DNA of 64,000 bases. Source: Ketobacter sp964016105. Its GTDB lineage: Bacteria > Pseudomonadota > Gammaproteobacteria > Pseudomonadales > Ketobacteraceae. The translations under genes were made by a program, and so were the position numbers. Under the pieces are notes generated by a model, which saw only the letters and a list, made by a program, of their open reading frames with translations, made no database searches and was not told the DNA's origin. This document shows, in pieces, positions 62,205 through 64,000 of the stretch. How positions within the stretch are numbered: position 1 is the stretch's first letter; the number at the start of each line of letters is the position of its first letter. The stretch is from positions 1-64,000 of the forward strand of contig CAXHEX010000002.1 of NCBI GenBank assembly GCA_964016105.1, given 5' to 3'.

Positions 62205-63998
62205 TCAGCAACAATCATCCCTGGACACTTTCAAGCCAACAATAATTTCCTTCACGCAGACCTTATCGATATCCTGTTTGATCCCGAGGCAGTCCGCCAG
62301 TTGTTGAGCCTGTTTTACACAATCCCGGTCATCCCGTTGGCCACCGTTCCAGGGTTTTGAAATATCCGGATCCAGCCGGTAAGTCATTCCCCCGATCAGG
62401 TCGCCGTTGGAGAGTACGTCAATGCGAATGTCACGATCATGGCTTGCTTCCACGGCATCCCTGGTAAACGGCTGTCCCGGATGCAGCGTGATGTGCACCT
62501 CGCGTTTGGCGCCGGATGCGAGCGTAAAACCATTGCCAACCCCTTCCAGTTCAAGTCGCCAGCCGCGATCGCGAAGCAGAGCCGGTAAATGGATGTCAAA
62601 ACTCATCCTGCCACGACCTGGGTCTGGGTTTCCGACATAAAAACTTTTTCCATTGAGGCCAGCCATAAGTCCCGCCTCGCCGCCAGCGCCCGGAACTGGG
62701 TTGACGTTTCGCTGTGCCACGTTATTGTCATTGGGAACTAGGCGCCATTCAGCGATGGTTTCACCCGCGGTGAAATTGTCGATATTGGCGGCATCGCCGT
62801 CCGCAGTCACCACCATCAACATACAGTCGTGGCCGTAGGTGTTGATATTCGGTGTCCACTCGAACGGGCCCACGATAACCTCTTCGGTATTGTTGGCATT
62901 GACCGTGCCGACATTAATCGATGCAGTGTTGAAGGCCTCGAAGTCGGCGGGCCAGTTCAACCCTGCACCGGGTTTGGTGTGGTAGCCGTACACCACGACA
63001 TTCTGTGCCTGCTGGGTACCGCGGTTGCGAATTTTCACATAGGCGTAGTTTGGAGATCCCAGTTCCGGCTCCTGGTGGGTATCGACGTCATCCGGGAGTC
63101 GCCTGTTCCAGACAGTGGTGGTGTGCCAGTGTACGTGCTGGAACGGGTATTCACCGCCCCGGCCATCATCGATGTAAACATCGACATCCGGTGGATCGCC
63201 AGCGCTGGTGATCGTGCCATCTGCCGCGCTGTCGTGGGTCACCAGGGGTGTCTGGTATTCACCCTGTTGTTCAAAGGCCCAGCGGATAACCTTCTGATAA
63301 GCGCCGCCGAAAATGCCTTCGCTGGTCCAGTTGAGTGCATCGGTCGCCATTAGTTCGCTGGCAAACTCCCGTGCATATTGGGGATTGGTCGCCGGGGTCA
63401 GGTTACCGATAGCGCGCAGGATCAGATACATGGCCATGCGGGAGGCGAACTGGCGTCTGCCCAGGTTGGGGTGGTCGCCGCCGATAGAGCGGTAGAAATT
63501 GAAGAGTGTTGTCGCCAGGATCTCTTCCGAGCCGTACTGACCATTATCGCGGGAGCCGTTCCAGGCCCAGCCGCCGGCCACATCCCGGTCGCAGCGTCGA
63601 TTCAACGTAGGGTGCCAGGGAACATAGGTGAAGCGCAAGTCACCGGGTTTGCCCAGGGGGGTGCCGTCGAGGCCTCGGCACTGGGAATCCGGGTCAAAGT
63701 AAATCAGTGAGAGTGCATCCCCCGCGCTATGGACGAAGCCCATATTCGCACTGCCGACAGCTTCGTACAGAATTCCGTGGCCCAGCACTTCATGCAGGTG
63801 CACCCGCGGGTCACAGGCCCTACCCAGCGGGTTGGTGGTATCGGTGGTATCCATCAGCCCGTAACCGGTATGACCGATGCCCCCCATACCGTCGCCAACA
63901 CAGTGGGCGTTGATGCTGTTGAAACAACGGATGTCCACGGGAATGGGGAAGACGGTATTGGCCATATAGGTCGGAACATTAAAGCCGAGGTCTTCCAT
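62205..63998 (-). CDS. large putative metallopeptidase with HExxGH motif, 5' end outside the window
   Basis: 597 codons are visible; the first ATG lies at the window edge and the gene probably begins upstream. Near the start is HLHEVLGHGILYEAVGSANMGFVHSAGDAL. H69-E70-x-x-G-H74 is a zinc-binding HExxGH variant, one residue longer than the common HExxH. E79 or D94 may be the third ligand. Residues ~250-560 look like beta-sandwich domains (YVKIRNRGTQQAQNVVVYGY and a Gly/Asn-rich linker). The C-terminus has five Cys in about 40 residues (DCVKQAQQLADCLGI...CVKEI...DDCC). It may be an exported enzyme; no signal is visible. The family was not identified. It is GC-richer than its neighbours. Confidence 0.6.
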   Translation of the reverse strand: MEDLGFNVPTYMANTVFPIPVDIRCFNSINAHCVGDGMGGIGHTGYGLMDTTDTTNPLGRACDPRVHLHEVLGHGILYEAVGSANMGFVHSAGDALSLIYFDPDSQCRGLDGTPLGKPGDLRFTYVPWHPTLNRRCDRDVAGGWAWNGSRDNGQYGSEEILATTLFNFYRSIGGDHPNLGRRQFASRMAMYLILRAIGNLTPATNPQYAREFASELMATDALNWTSEGIFGGAYQKVIRWAFEQQGEYQTPLVTHDSAADGTITSAGDPPDVDVYIDDGRGGEYPFQHVHWHTTTVWNRRLPDDVDTHQEPELGSPNYAYVKIRNRGTQQAQNVVVYGYHTKPGAGLNWPADFEAFNTASINVGTVNANNTEEVIVGPFEWTPNINTYGHDCMLMVVTADGDAANIDNFTAGETIAEWRLVPNDNNVAQRNVNPVPGAGGEAGLMAGLNGKSFYVGNPDPGRGRMSFDIHLPALLRDRGWRLELEGVGNGFTLASGAKREVHITLHPGQPFTRDAVEASHDRDIRIDVLSNGDLIGGMTYRLDPDISKPWNGGQRDDRDCVKQAQQLADCLGIKQDIDKVCVKEIIVGLKVSRDDCC

Positions 63999-64000
63999 AG

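Noticed and set aside
62038..62307. 89-codon plus-strand frame at the right side
   Set aside because: Its second half is antisense to the HExxGH protein and the first half has no support.

Overview
The window looks like chromosomal DNA from a marine-type, lipid- or hydrocarbon-degrading gammaproteobacterium. Evidence for this is the many acyl-CoA dehydrogenases, SDRs and thiolase, the TonB-dependent receptor, the Gram-negative mer and czc modules, and the Gram-negative ribosome-binding sites. The species cannot be fixed from the sequence. Coding density is high and no tRNA or rRNA was seen. Function assignments come from motif reading and recall of families, with no database search.

Region 1 (1-15.7 kb): after a broken IS256-type transposase comes a lipid-oxidation locus. 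It holds an LCAD-like acyl-CoA dehydrogenase, four paralogues of the PF10118 'predicted metal-dependent hydrolase' family, an AraC/VirS-type regulator, two non-metal MerR-type regulators (one frameshifted), an EthA/MymA-like Baeyer-Villiger monooxygenase, a LipR-like alpha/beta hydrolase, a SadH-like SDR, an M24-fold protein and an EphD-like epoxide hydrolase-SDR fusion. The gene set resembles the mycobacterial virS-mymA region plus ephD. Its promoter regions carry a 9-bp palindrome, ATGTNACAT, often repeated at exactly 15-bp steps, which suggests one shared regulon. The PF10118 proteins conserve an E / ExxH / E / ExxH pattern typical of di-iron four-helix enzymes.

Region 2 (16.4-24.1 kb): a response regulator-diguanylate cyclase overlaps a large hybrid histidine kinase. 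Next is a decaying second mercury-type module on the minus strand (GDCCVxC protein, MerT-like gene with an in-frame amber stop, MerP-like protein whose signal peptide is out of frame, outer-membrane protein). It is controlled by a divergent MerR-family regulator through a 19-bp-spacer promoter. A deiodinase-like protein follows.

Region 3 (24.35-47.58 kb): a metal-resistance island bounded by two different Tn3-family transposases. Inside are YnfA, a CDF exporter, a methyltransferase, CzcCBA with accessory proteins, LspA plus an HMA-CDF exporter with a CadR/PbrR regulator, and a mer operon (merT-P-F-C-A). merR lies upstream in the same direction and is translationally coupled to an AAA_14/DUF4143 ATPase. 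Four 22-bp iterons lie between that ATPase and the second transposase. The right transposon end has removed the 5' end of a fused acyl-CoA dehydrogenase.

Region 4 (47.6-61.4 kb): a beta-oxidation locus with a FadE34-like fused acyl-CoA dehydrogenase (beheaded), a FadE29/FadE28-like pair, an enoyl-CoA hydratase, a TonB receptor, a DUF427-thioesterase fusion, a TetR regulator, an SCAD-type dehydrogenase, thiolase, an HSD10-like SDR and a nitronate monooxygenase. The dehydrogenase set recalls steroid side-chain degradation. Region 5 (61.5-64 kb): a decayed Tn3-transposase remnant, then the 3' part of a large HExxGH-containing putative metallopeptidase running off the window.
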